The translations under genes were made by a program, and so were the position numbers. The notes below the pieces were generated by a model, which was not told the DNA's origin, searched no databases, and was given only the letters and a program-made list of their open reading frames with translations. From contig JAEYTP010000142.1 of NCBI GenBank assembly GCA_023433945.1, forward strand, positions 1 to 64,000: a stretch of DNA of 64,000 nucleotides, in the 5' to 3' direction. Shown piece after piece: positions 36,593 through 45,734 of this stretch. Origin of the DNA: Bacillota bacterium (GTDB taxonomy: Bacteria; Bacillota; Clostridia; Acetivibrionales; DSM-1351). Each line of letters starts with the position of its first letter. Positions within the stretch are counted from its first letter, which is position 1.

Positions 36593-39067
36593 ATGCTTAA
36601 ATTTGATTTAGGTGGACAATGGTTATTAAATGGAATGGATGGATATAAGGATATACCAGCTATTGTTCCGGGTTCAGTTATTGCAGATTTATTAGATAAC
36701 AATATTATAGAGGACCCATATTATGGTGAAAATGAATACGGAGTAAGGGATTTATTTTATAACGATTTTACCTATAGCAGAGGCTTCACTGTGACAAGTA
36801 AGATGCTGTCATATCAGATTGTAGAGCTATGCTGCTATGGACTAGATACCTTAGCCGAGATAAAAATAAATGGCAGATTATTGTCAAAAACTGATAACAT
36901 GCATGTAATGTGGAAGTATGACATAAAGGATTATTTGGTTGTAGGCCAAAATACTATTGATATATTATTTTTATCTTGTCTCAAGTATATGGAAGAACGA
37001 ATTGCTTCAGATGGAGAAATAACATATGTTGCAACGGGTAATATTCCAGGAACAAATTATATCAGAAAGGCACATTGTATGTGTGGCTGGGATTGGGGCC
37101 CTCAGCTTCCTGATGCGGGTATATGGAGAGAGATTTGTATTGAGTGTTACAGTGGAGCTCGCTTAAAGGATTTACATATTGTACAGCAGCATACAGAGGA
37201 AGGCGTCACCCTAAACTGTAATGTAGAAGTTGAGAGATTATCAGAAGGCAGTATTATACTAGAGATAGAGGTAACTGCTCCTAATGGTGATAAATTGACT
37301 AAAGCTGTAACAGTCAACAAAAACAATGAGTTTTTTGACATTCATATAGATAATCCTCAGCTATGGTGGCCTAATGGACTTGGTGAGCACCCACTATATA
37401 ATGTTAAGGCTGTTTTAAAGCACAGTGACACCATTGTTGATGAAAGAAGCCTTAGAATAGGCCTCAGAACTATAGAGCTTTCTAGAGAAAATGACCAATG
37501 GGGACAGGAGTTCTGCTTTAAGGTTAATGGAATAAAAATCTTTGCTATGGGCGCTGACTACATACCAGAAGACAGCATATTCAGGAGAATTAACCCCGAT
37601 AGAACAAGAAAGCTCATGGAGAACAGTGTTGCAGCAAACTTTAACTGTATGCGAGTTTGGGGTGGGGGGTATTATCCTGACAACTACTTCTTTGATATAT
37701 GTGATGAGTTGGGTCTTGTTGTGTGGCTGGACTTGATGTTTGCCTGCAACGTATACAGAATGACAGAGGAGTTTGAGAACAGTATTGTACTTGAGACAGA
37801 ACAAAATATTAGAAGGCTAAGACACCATGCTTCGCTAGGGCTTATATGCGGAAATAATGAGATGGAGGTTGCATGGAATGAGTGGCCCGATGTTAAGTAT
37901 CATAATAGCAAGCTAAGAGCAGATTATCTTAAGCAGTTTGAGTTTGTACTCAATAGAGTTTGTAAAAGGATAGCTCCAGACATTGCTTATTGGTTATCAT
38001 CTCCATCATCTGGAGGGGCTTTTGATAATCCAAATGATCCAAATAGGGGAGACGTTCACTATTGGGATGTTTGGCATGGTAATAAACCATTTACTGATTA
38101 TAGAAATTACTACTTCCGTTTCTGTTCAGAATTTGGTTTTGAATCCTTCCCATCTGTGAAAACAACAAAGACCTTTGCTGAGCCTGAAGATATGAATATT
38201 TTCTCAAGAGTAATGGAAAGCCATCAAAAAAATGGTTTAGCAAATGGCAAGATACTATTGTACATTGCAGATAGTTATAGATACCCAAGAAGTTTTGAAA
38301 CCTTGACGTATACTTCTCAGCTATTACAGGCAGAGGCCTTGAAATATGGAGTTGAACATTGGAGAAGAAACCGTGGAAGATGTATGGGGTCAGTATACTG
38401 GCAGTTGAACGACTGCTGGCAGGTTGCTTCTTGGTCAAGTATAGATTACTTTGGTAGATGGAAAGCATTGCATTATGCGGCTAAGAAGTTCTATGCGCCG
38501 ATTTTAGTATCTGCTCAAGAAGAAGGTACAAAGGCGGATATTTATGTTACAAATGATACGCTTAATACATTTAATGGAACAGTTGTTTGGAAGTTAAGAG
38601 ATAATATAGGAACGATTTTAAAAACAGGTACGGAAAATATCAGTGTTGATGCTTTGTCAGCATTACAAATATGTAGTTTGGATTTTGATGAATTCTTTAT
38701 TAAAAAGGTTCTTCATCCAGAGGATAGTATAATGCTTGAGTTAAAAGCTCTTCGGGAGGGTATTTGTATAAGTGAGAACTCTGTTCTATTTACTAGACCA
38801 AAGCATTTTAAGTTCTTAAATCCCAACATTACTTTTACAGTATCTGAAGAGTCGGATTGCTTTGTAATTAATCTAAGTGCAGATAATTATGCAAGAGGAG
38901 TAGCTCTTGAGCTAGCAGTTGCGGATGGATTATTTGATGACAACTGGGTAGATATTTATCCAGATGAGGTTAGACAGATAAAATTATTGAAAAATTCATT
39001 AAGTGAACGTCTTTCTACTGAGCAGATAAAGGAACAACTTAAAATATTAAGTGTCTTTGATATCTAA
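36593..39067 (+). CDS. GH2 beta-mannosidase
   Basis: The 824-aa protein matches the beta-mannosidase branch of family 2: N-terminal sugar-binding domain (WLLNGMDGYKDIPAIVPGSV), Ig-like domain (LWWPNGLGEHPLY), then a TIM barrel with MRVWGGGYYPDNYFFDICDELG, the acid/base in LICGNNEMEVAW and the nucleophile glutamate in FCSEFGFESFPS. ATG 36593 follows GGGGGT (36583-36588). It removes mannose from the non-reducing ends of imported manno-oligosaccharides. No signal peptide is present. Confidence 0.92.
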   Translation: MLKFDLGGQWLLNGMDGYKDIPAIVPGSVIADLLDNNIIEDPYYGENEYGVRDLFYNDFTYSRGFTVTSKMLSYQIVELCCYGLDTLAEIKINGRLLSKTDNMHVMWKYDIKDYLVVGQNTIDILFLSCLKYMEERIASDGEITYVATGNIPGTNYIRKAHCMCGWDWGPQLPDAGIWREICIECYSGARLKDLHIVQQHTEEGVTLNCNVEVERLSEGSIILEIEVTAPNGDKLTKAVTVNKNNEFFDIHIDNPQLWWPNGLGEHPLYNVKAVLKHSDTIVDERSLRIGLRTIELSRENDQWGQEFCFKVNGIKIFAMGADYIPEDSIFRRINPDRTRKLMENSVAANFNCMRVWGGGYYPDNYFFDICDELGLVVWLDLMFACNVYRMTEEFENSIVLETEQNIRRLRHHASLGLICGNNEMEVAWNEWPDVKYHNSKLRADYLKQFEFVLNRVCKRIAPDIAYWLSSPSSGGAFDNPNDPNRGDVHYWDVWHGNKPFTDYRNYYFRFCSEFGFESFPSVKTTKTFAEPEDMNIFSRVMESHQKNGLANGKILLYIADSYRYPRSFETLTYTSQLLQAEALKYGVEHWRRNRGRCMGSVYWQLNDCWQVASWSSIDYFGRWKALHYAAKKFYAPILVSAQEEGTKADIYVTNDTLNTFNGTVVWKLRDNIGTILKTGTENISVDALSALQICSLDFDEFFIKKVLHPEDSIMLELKALREGICISENSVLFTRPKHFKFLNPNITFTVSEESDCFVINLSADNYARGVALELAVADGLFDDNWVDIYPDEVRQIKLLKNSLSERLSTEQIKEQLKILSVFDI

Positions 39068-39196
39068 TGTGAATAAGTGGATATAGACTAAATAAACTAA
39101 TATTTAGACTAAAGCAATTAAGTAAATATTTAATTAACATTAAGGCTGCATGATTTTTCATGGAGCCAACTCTAATATTAGAAAGGATGATACCTT

Positions 39197-40180
39197 ATGA
39201 ATAGACAGGAACGTGTAGAAAAAGTTATTACTGCAGCCTTGACAATGCAACGTTGGCCATGGGAACAGGGGACTTTGGGGACAGCCTTGCAAGAGGCGGG
39301 TGAACACCAACTTGTAATACTGTTTGCAAAGGAAGCCATAATTAACCAATGCAAGGATGGAAGGCTTGCCATGAAAACCGATAGGTATGCTGCAACAGAT
39401 CCAGCCTCAAATGGTGTACCAGTATTATATGCGTACAAAGCTACGGGAGATATAGTTTTTAAGAATGCTGCCGACAGAATGTTGGACTACTTGATATACA
39501 GGGCGCCAAAAACTAGAGAGGGTATCCTGTATCATAATGAAAATGAGGGTATGGTGTGGGTGGATTCATATTTTATGGCACCACCATTTCTTGCTTATGC
39601 AGAGCAGTATGATGAGGCACTAAAACAGATATGGGGAATGAAGAAAATATTATGGAACGAAGAACATCAGCTTTTTAGCCATATGTGGGATGATGACCTA
39701 AAGAAGTTTGAGCGCAAGGCTTTCTGGGGAGTAGGAAATGGCTGGGCAGCATCAGGGATAGCAAGGGTTATCAGAATGCTTCCGGACAGCAGAAAAAAAG
39801 ATAAAGTGGAGCTGGCTGCATTTGCTAAGAGCATATTGGATGGATGCATAAGATATCAAAGGGAGGACTTCCTCTTTTATGATGTCATAAATGATAGCAG
39901 TACATTTGTTGAAACCAATTTACCTCAGATGTTGGCTTATACTATTTATAGCGGTGTTACTGAAAACTGGCTGGACTCTAGCTACATAGAGTTTGCTGAT
40001 AATTACCGCGAAGCAGTATACCAAAAGGTTGATGAATTTGGGCTGGTGCAAGGTGTATGCAGTACTCCTAATTTTGATAGGCCAGGTACTGCAACAGAGG
40101 GACAAGCTTTTTTCATTTTGATGGAAGCTGCATATGACAAATACTTGAAGGCTCAAGCTGGATATATGACAAGTATTTGA
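39197..40180 (+). CDS. GH88/GH105-type glycoside hydrolase with altered C terminus
   Basis: The 327-aa (alpha/alpha)6-barrel protein begins RVEKVITAALTMQRWPWEQGTL and contains MVWVDSYFMAPPFLAYA and GVGNGWAASGIARVIRML, typical of unsaturated uronyl/rhamnogalacturonyl hydrolase families. It would cleave unsaturated disaccharides from pectin or similar polymers in the cytoplasm. The 3' end falls in a 32-bp tandem duplication: the present frame ends KAQAGYMTSI, while the last repeat copy retains what looks like the original ending, DKYLKVQAE plus stop. The catalytic core is unaffected. Confidence 0.8.
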   Translation: MNRQERVEKVITAALTMQRWPWEQGTLGTALQEAGEHQLVILFAKEAIINQCKDGRLAMKTDRYAATDPASNGVPVLYAYKATGDIVFKNAADRMLDYLIYRAPKTREGILYHNENEGMVWVDSYFMAPPFLAYAEQYDEALKQIWGMKKILWNEEHQLFSHMWDDDLKKFERKAFWGVGNGWAASGIARVIRMLPDSRKKDKVELAAFAKSILDGCIRYQREDFLFYDVINDSSTFVETNLPQMLAYTIYSGVTENWLDSSYIEFADNYREAVYQKVDEFGLVQGVCSTPNFDRPGTATEGQAFFILMEAAYDKYLKAQAGYMTSI

Positions 40181-40260
40181 AGGCTCAAGCTGGATATATG
40201 ACAAATATTTGAAGGCTCAAGCTGGATATATGACAAGTATTTGAAGGTTCAAGCTGAATA
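40136..40260. repeat. 32-bp tandem repeat, four copies, over the GH88/105 stop codon
   Basis: Copies start at 40136, 40168, 40200 and 40232 (last one partial). Each reads GACAARTAYTTGAAGGCTCA and so on. Copies 1-3 are almost identical, which suggests recent expansion. As 32 is not a multiple of three, each copy changes the frame. Confidence 0.9.
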
Positions 40261-40282
40261 AAATTGTTATTTTCATATAAAA

Positions 40283-40320
40283 AAGAAGGCTTAGTCATGG
40301 AATCGCTAAGCCTTCTTTTA
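40283..40320. terminator. Intrinsic terminator
   Basis: AAGAAGGCTTAG (40283-40294) pairs perfectly with CTAAGCCTTCTT (40306-40317), with T or A runs on both sides, so it can act in both directions. Confidence 0.88.
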
Positions 40321-40430
40321 CTTACTACACTTTACACTATTCAAAATATATAGGTGTTCGTCTCATGAGATTCACTAAAATCACATTTAACCTTGATTTT
40401 CTTAGATGTATTATTACTATAAACTTATCT

Positions 40431-41408
40431 TTATACTTCTTTTGCGTAATCCTTGTCGTAAGACTCTTTTTCCCAAGAAATAATGATTTCCAATTCCCAG
40501 TGGTACATCGGTATAATGGCCTTCTTTTCATATCCAATTTTTTGGTAAAAGGTCTGATCCCCACCCAGCATTCCAGTACATTCGGGGAACATTTCCATAA
40601 CTCGGTTGGCAGCTTCATGTAGAATGGCGGTAGCAATTCCTTTTCTTCTTTCCCACCATACCACAGCTAGGGGTTCTAATTCACAGTAGGGCATCTTTTC
40701 GTCATACCATATAATTGCAATGGCAACAGGCCGGTTATGCTCATCAAGTACGCATAAATCGAGGTTTTTTCTATAATGCTTCATTTTTCTTAAGTCATGA
40801 AAAGCCTGTTCCCCATGTTCACAAGCGTGAGACTCTTTACCATAATTAAAGGATAACTTATGTACATTTGATAGATAAAAATCTGGAATTGTATTACCAT
40901 CTGCGAAGCTATAGCCAGCAGGTAGTTTTACGTCAAAGCGTTGCTTCTTAAAGGGGAGTACATACATTTCCTGGCCCCATTCTTCTTTGCTAAAGCCACT
41001 CTTGATAACCATTTCTTTTAATGTTGTATTCCAAGTGGGTACATAAATATTTACATATCTTGTCCTTCTGTCATCTTTTACAGCTGCAACGTAAGTCTTA
41101 GCAAATTTTATCATATCCTTGAGAAGCTCAACTTCTTGTCCACGTTCTTTTGAATCAAATAAGAAAAATGCAGAACCGTCGTAATTTCCTTCATTAATAA
41201 CACAAGCTACAATTTTACCACTTTCTCTGTACACACCCACTGTACTATACCATGCACCATAATATCCTGTGTGAGCAGGGTGAAGTCCCTTTACAAACTC
41301 ATTTCTACCTATTCCCCAAACTGGATATTCCCATTGGTAAGACGCTAGTATAAGATCTTCAATTCCATCAAAGTCTTCATCTTTGTAAAAGTTAAATTCA
41401 TAACGCAT
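40431..41408 (-). CDS. Tandem GNAT-domain protein
   Basis: The 325-aa protein seems to hold two GNAT-like halves. The second shows a clear acetyl-CoA loop pattern (PLAVVWWERRKGIATAILHEAANRVM) and YQKIGYEKKAI; the first half (residues about 1-140) has FAKTYVAAVKDDRRTRYVNI and may have lost the motif. Its acceptor is unknown. It has a good AGGAGG-like site (GGGAGGAAAA) before ATG 41408. The gene lies alone between the carbohydrate block and a small regulator. Confidence 0.8.
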   Translation of the reverse strand: MRYEFNFYKDEDFDGIEDLILASYQWEYPVWGIGRNEFVKGLHPAHTGYYGAWYSTVGVYRESGKIVACVINEGNYDGSAFFLFDSKERGQEVELLKDMIKFAKTYVAAVKDDRRTRYVNIYVPTWNTTLKEMVIKSGFSKEEWGQEMYVLPFKKQRFDVKLPAGYSFADGNTIPDFYLSNVHKLSFNYGKESHACEHGEQAFHDLRKMKHYRKNLDLCVLDEHNRPVAIAIIWYDEKMPYCELEPLAVVWWERRKGIATAILHEAANRVMEMFPECTGMLGGDQTFYQKIGYEKKAIIPMYHWELEIIISWEKESYDKDYAKEV

Positions 41409-41744
41409 ATATTTTTCCTCCCATATTAATATTATTAGTCATTACCTAGAATCCTTATCACTACTTATTGGGCATGTTTATTAAGCAAAATTAGTAGCTA
41501 AGTTTATATAACCATTATTAAGTTAATGACCAAGTTAATAACAAAGTTAATAACCAAGTTAATAACCCTGCTAGAGTTTATAGCCTGCTTTAATTCATTA
41601 GTGGTAAATAACCCTACATTTATAGCCTAATTTTATCATTTATAGTAATGGGGATAAATGCAACAAATAGTTATACTTATTTATGACATAAAAAAGGGCT
41701 GCTGCACAATAAAAAATCTTCACTGTGTTGCAGTCCCTTCAAAT
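41409..41744. repeat. Intergenic gap with four 12-bp tandem repeats and a terminator
   Basis: AAGTTAATGACC, AAGTTAATAACA and two copies of AAGTTAATAACC run head to tail at 41520-41567. A hairpin at about 41693-41738 (AAGGGCTG with TCCCTT, imperfect) with a T run on the minus strand terminates the CD3324-like gene. Nothing else is visible. Confidence 0.7.
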
Positions 41745-42002
41745 TTAAGTGTATATAATTCTCCTGACCGTATCAAAGGCTAATCCATAATGATCAGATA
41801 TCTCAGATATGGATTTCCCATCTTTGTAAAACCTTTTTATTTCGTTGTTTCTTAACGAGTAGTATGCACGGGAGCCACTTTTTTCTCCCCAACCTCTTTT
41901 TGCATTGTTATTGGGGATATATAGCAAATCACCCTTTATGTATCCTTGAATCTCGTTTAAAAGTCTTTCTGGTAATACATCTGCTGCATTTTTATATCTC
42001 AT
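41745..42002 (-). CDS. CD3324-family small HTH regulator
   Basis: The 85-aa protein begins MRYKNAADVLPERLLNEIQGYIKGDLLYIP and has a C-terminal HTH (SISEISDHYGLAFDTVRRII). This layout matches CD3324-type proteins related to phage Mor activators. A strong AAGGAGCGG ribosome site precedes ATG 42002. Its targets are unknown. It lies just outside the integrated element, so it is probably chromosomal. Confidence 0.8.
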   Translation of the reverse strand: MRYKNAADVLPERLLNEIQGYIKGDLLYIPNNNAKRGWGEKSGSRAYYSLRNNEIKRFYKDGKSISEISDHYGLAFDTVRRIIYT

Positions 42003-42063
42003 AAAATCCGCTCCTTATTTATATTTAGATAAATAAAGGCAGAATAAGCAGATAATGTATACC

Positions 42064-42117
42064 TATTTATCCCATACAGAAATAGATAACATTATCGTTA
42101 TTCTGCATGGGATAAAG
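42064..42117. promoter_or_regulatory. Inverted repeat upstream of the CD3324-like gene
   Basis: TTTATCCCATACAGAAATA pairs with TTATTCTGCATGGGATAAA around a short loop, leaving few mismatches. It may be an operator of the regulator or a transcript structure. Confidence 0.45.
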
Positions 42118-42328
42118 CTTTTAATTCTAGTTTTCTTAAAATTGACTTTTTAATAATTCTCACCTCCAGCTATGTGAAGTTTACCAGTGATATTCTGTAG
42201 GCTAGATTGAGCAAAGATGAATATGCTCTCCAGAGCCTTCTATTTAGATATTTCTATTATAATATAATTTGTTATTTAAGGCAATTGGTGGAAGTGGAAA
42301 CTTGGACTACTAGAAGACCATTACAAAA

Positions 42329-42360
42329 AAACACCTCTCGATATATCTCGAAAGGTGTTT
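42329..42360 (-). terminator. Probable original tRNA-Trp terminator, displaced by integration
   Basis: AAACACCT (42329-42336) pairs with AGGTGTTT (42353-42360) with inner TCGA pairing, and a seven-T run follows on the minus strand. It lies directly 3' of the tRNA-Trp fragment. In the empty site it would end tRNA-Trp transcription. Confidence 0.7.
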
Positions 42361-42366
42361 TTTCAC

Positions 42367-42412
42367 TTTGGCAGGGGAGACGCGATTCGAACACGCAACC
42401 TACGGTTTTGGA
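42367..42412 (-). repeat. attL: displaced 3' fragment of tRNA-Trp
   Basis: The 46 bases equal those at 57039-57084, from the anticodon loop through the encoded CCA of tRNA-Trp. Beyond 42412 the sequence no longer matches tRNA, so this copy is a non-functional leftover. Confidence 0.92.
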
Positions 42413-42701
42413 GTGCGTATTAATATGTTTTATAGCTTTTTATTAAATCTTATAAGTGTTGATATAATTGGAATACAGGAAAAGTGGGTTCTATAACTTT
42501 TGATAAGTTTTAGCGGAATTTGATAACTTATTCCGCTAAAATTCCGCTAGAATATTAAGCGAATTAATAAATAAATTTTAAAGTTCAGTCTAATATAAAC
42601 ATAATGAGACTAAATTTTTACAATAACTTACTTACGTGCAAAAGGTTTCTATGGAAATATGTTGAATATATAAATTATTAATTTAAGATTGAGGTGTGAA
42701 A
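42413..42701. promoter_or_regulatory. Left end of the element with probable integrase arm sites
   Basis: ATTCCGCTAAAATTCCGCT (42531-42549) recurs exactly at 56972-56990 near the right end. Upstream, an inverted partner TTTTAGCGGAAT (42510-42521) makes a dyad. Matching repeats just inside both att sites fit arm-type binding sites of a tyrosine integrase. The rest of the gap is AT-rich and without genes. Confidence 0.65.
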
Positions 42702-43406
42702 ATGGATCTAAATCAAGTTTATCAGAAAACTCTCCCATATTTATACAAAATTGAAACGCAAGATGGATATGGTACTGGATTTATATATTCCATAAAACAG
42801 GAAAGTGATCAAAGAATTTCAGTATTTATCGCTACTGCTGCCCATGTAATAGCCAAAGCTGCTGATTGGTCTCAACCGATTAAGCTTAAACACTATTCAT
42901 CTGGAGATTCCATGCTTTTATATCCGAACATGTACTATGTCTTCATCTCTCCATTTTCAGACAGTGCAGTTATAAAGATTGACGGTATCAATGTTCCTTT
43001 TAAATATCAAGAAAACTTGCCTGAGCTTCCCTTGTTATCTGAATATAATAATATTGTTTCTATAGGCAAGAACGTTACGTGGCTTGGTTTCCCTAATATT
43101 GAACCTGAAACAATTTGTTTATTCTCAGGTCTAGTAAGCGCCCATAAAAAGATACAAGGCTTTACTACATATATTATTGATGGGGTTTCCATCCATGGTG
43201 TTAGCGGAGGCCCAGTTATATATATCAGCGATACCAGCAAAATTGAAATCATTGGTGTTGTTAGTACCTATAGCCCTAATAGAGCATTTGGCCAGACATT
43301 ACCAGGTTTAATGTATGCATGTGATGTCTCTTACTTTAATTTGTTTAATACCGCGCTTGCCTCCAAAGAAGCAGCAACAACGTCAAATAATGATAATCTT
43401 GAATAA
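42702..43406 (+). CDS. Trypsin-like serine protease (element cargo)
   Basis: The 234-aa protein has an intact chymotrypsin-fold triad: H48 in ATAAHV, D87 in SDSAVIKID and S168 in HGVSGGPV, with the N-terminal GYGTGFIY strand. There is no signal peptide, so it should act inside the cell. ATG 42702 follows GAGGTG (42691-42696). It is the only gene between attL and the integrase, a spot where satellites and prophages often carry accessory genes. Intracellular trypsin-like proteases are found in several antiphage systems as effectors, but no partner gene is next to it. Confidence 0.85.
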   Translation: MDLNQVYQKTLPYLYKIETQDGYGTGFIYSIKQESDQRISVFIATAAHVIAKAADWSQPIKLKHYSSGDSMLLYPNMYYVFISPFSDSAVIKIDGINVPFKYQENLPELPLLSEYNNIVSIGKNVTWLGFPNIEPETICLFSGLVSAHKKIQGFTTYIIDGVSIHGVSGGPVIYISDTSKIEIIGVVSTYSPNRAFGQTLPGLMYACDVSYFNLFNTALASKEAATTSNNDNLE

Positions 43407-43462
43407 GAACTAGTTAATTTTTGTATATTATCGGGCTACTACGAGTAAAGAACAAATGATTG

Positions 43463-44848
43463 TTAAACTTTCTTTTTTCTCGTAGTTTTTTTGTCCAAGA
43501 GAGATTTTTCCAAAAGTTCAGCAGCCATATTATCTACACTTTCAAGGCTTTTAATATATATATCCATTGTGGTGCTTGTCCGGGAATGACCTAACCTTTT
43601 ACTTATACTTGCAATTGGAAGACCTGATGCTGAAAGTAAAGTAGCACAAGTATGTCTCAGGCCATGGGGGGTAATATGGGGTAATTTATGCCTCTTAAGA
43701 AAATCAGGGAACCATTTAGTTAAATTATAAGTATGCGCCAGTTCACCATTCCATTTAATAAACAAGTGATTTGAACCCTCTATCCATTGATCACCGCATT
43801 TTACTTGTTGCTCAAGCCACCATTTACGGTATTGCTTTAGTGCATCAATAATTGGCTTAGGAACTGTCATTTTTCTATTAGATGATTCATTTTTAGTATC
43901 TTTTTCAAACACACCTATTTTCGGTAGGTACTGACTCGATTTATTAACTGTTATTGTTCCAGATTTAAAATCAATACCATCCCAGGTTAATCCCATTAAC
44001 TCACCAATGCGTAAGCCGGTAAATACATCTAAGAGAACCATAGTCTTATATTTAATATCTTCATTTTCAAGCGCTGCCAGTAGGTCTTTTGTCTGTTTTG
44101 CGGTATAGAAACTAATTTTCTTATTTTTAGTTTTAGGAGCCTTCATTCTGGAACATGGATTTGTTAATATGACTTGAGATTGTACCGCATGAGTTAATAT
44201 TGAGCTAATTAACCTATGATGGTGTAATATTGTTCTATCAGATAATGAATTTACGCCACCTGAAATTTCAAAATAATCCGTAATTTTAATCTGTAGTTTA
44301 TCACAAAAAGTATTTGCTGTTTTGGCAGAAACAGTATTTAAGGCCATAAGGCTTTCAATAGTTCTCAATGGTATTTTAACTTTCTCAGCTATTTCTTTCT
44401 TTTTTAAGCCTTTTAATTCCGCTATAAGTTTTTCTTTTGCAATATATTTATTATCTAGTCTTATACCTTCTTCTTTTAAGTTCTTATAGAACTCTTCAAG
44501 ATGTAAAGGCTGGAGCTCACATAATTTAATATGGCCAATTGATGGAATAATTCTGGAGTTTAACATTTCTTTATAACGATATAGGGTTTTGGGTGCTAAT
44601 TCTTGAAGAGGGATCCATTTATCAACGTAAGCAGCAAAGGTAATCTTCTTGTCCAGAATTTGACCGTTTTTTGCTTCTTCTTCAAATAGAGCTACTTTCA
44701 ATTGTAGCTCTTTTTCGGCTTTTTGGGTATTAGGTTTACTATCTAGCTTTATCGTTGCAAATTTACGTAATTTTTTGCCTTTTACATCAACACCTACTAA
44801 TACCTCTACTTTATAAGTAGAATCGTTTATTTTGGTTACTGTAGCCAT
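43463..44848 (-). CDS. Tyrosine recombinase/integrase with internal HTH insertion
   Basis: The 461-aa integrase has an N-terminal arm-binding domain, a core-binding domain and a catalytic domain with R280 (TGLRIGEL), HGLRHTCATLL, LGHSRTSTTMDIY containing the nucleophile tyrosine. Residues about 136-196 look like an Xre-type HTH inserted in the core-binding domain (KKKEIAEKVKIPLRTIESLMALNTVSAKTANTF). ATG 44848 follows AGGACGGTG. It should integrate and excise the element at tRNA-Trp. A zinc-finger gene lies immediately upstream on the same strand. Confidence 0.93.
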   Translation of the reverse strand: MATVTKINDSTYKVEVLVGVDVKGKKLRKFATIKLDSKPNTQKAEKELQLKVALFEEEAKNGQILDKKITFAAYVDKWIPLQELAPKTLYRYKEMLNSRIIPSIGHIKLCELQPLHLEEFYKNLKEEGIRLDNKYIAKEKLIAELKGLKKKEIAEKVKIPLRTIESLMALNTVSAKTANTFCDKLQIKITDYFEISGGVNSLSDRTILHHHRLISSILTHAVQSQVILTNPCSRMKAPKTKNKKISFYTAKQTKDLLAALENEDIKYKTMVLLDVFTGLRIGELMGLTWDGIDFKSGTITVNKSSQYLPKIGVFEKDTKNESSNRKMTVPKPIIDALKQYRKWWLEQQVKCGDQWIEGSNHLFIKWNGELAHTYNLTKWFPDFLKRHKLPHITPHGLRHTCATLLSASGLPIASISKRLGHSRTSTTMDIYIKSLESVDNMAAELLEKSLLDKKTTRKKKV

Positions 44849-44868
44849 ATAACACCGTCCTAACATAA

Positions 44869-45720
44869 TTAAATATCTTTTTTATTCATTTTCTCTGATT
44901 TTGTTTTTCTGCTTTTATAAACATTAAATTTATTTCTGCAGGATGCTGAGCAATATTCAGCCTTTGGGTTGCTAGGAATAAACCAAGACTTACATTGAGG
45001 GCATTGCTTCAATCCATCTCCATCCTTTGTCAGAGTAGTTACAAGTGAATATCTTATTAAATGCCAAAGGGAATCAAATCTATACTCTGACTTCCAAGCT
45101 TTATTTTGATTACATAATAATGAAACATTTATATGAAAATCCATTGAATAATCTGGATTTGGTTGTTTCAAAAAAGCGTAAAAATTGCAAATATCATTTA
45201 CTATCAAAGTAATAGGTTCTGCAAATCTTGATAAGGAGAAATTGTCGATTGCTTCAAACGAACTATCACTCCAAAAATAGGATTGAATATTATTAACACC
45301 TAAAAAGCCGAAATCATTTACAAAGTCTAGAATACTATTATCTATTAATTCTTTATCTTGAGTATTTGTAAAGTATGTAAAAGAGTTATCTTTAAAATCT
45401 TCAAGACACTCGAACATCCAAGTTCGACTTATATCATTATAGAATTTATCAACAATTCCATAACTATCTAAAAGTTCTCCAAGTTTGATAAATCTTAATA
45501 AAATATCTTCTTTAATTGAAAAGGCATCATATTCAATAAAACGATCACTTACAGTGAGGGTATAGGGTTGTTCCAAATTAGAATTAGATAAATGTGTTAA
45601 ATATTCTTTTATATTGCTAGATATACCAACATAAGTTATGCCTTCAACAGTAAAAATTTCACACTTCTTGGGTTTAAGCATGTAAACACCAATATTTTTT
45701 GAATAGATACTATTTTTCAT
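44869..45720 (-). CDS. Zinc-finger protein (CGNR/DUF6076-like) co-transcribed with integrase
   Basis: The 283-aa protein has a long helical N-terminal part and a C-terminal four-cysteine zinc finger (CPQCKSWFIPSNPKAEYCSASCRNKF) followed by a basic tail. The finger resembles CGNR-type motifs. It ends 20 bases before the integrase start, so both are likely one transcript. Such genes commonly accompany integrases of Firmicute elements and may regulate integration or excision. The link to a specific family is by motif only. Confidence 0.7.
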   Translation of the reverse strand: MKNSIYSKNIGVYMLKPKKCEIFTVEGITYVGISSNIKEYLTHLSNSNLEQPYTLTVSDRFIEYDAFSIKEDILLRFIKLGELLDSYGIVDKFYNDISRTWMFECLEDFKDNSFTYFTNTQDKELIDNSILDFVNDFGFLGVNNIQSYFWSDSSFEAIDNFSLSRFAEPITLIVNDICNFYAFLKQPNPDYSMDFHINVSLLCNQNKAWKSEYRFDSLWHLIRYSLVTTLTKDGDGLKQCPQCKSWFIPSNPKAEYCSASCRNKFNVYKSRKTKSEKMNKKDI

Positions 45721-45734
45721 AAAAATCCTCCTAA

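Noticed and set aside
40136..40260. Regular 32-bp repeats that could suggest a CRISPR array
   Set aside because: The copies are directly adjacent with no spacers, overlap a coding 3' end and no cas genes are present.
42207..42446. Open frame of about 79 codons across the left att site
   Set aside because: It reads through the terminator hairpin and the tRNA-Trp fragment and has no ribosome site or protein-like composition.
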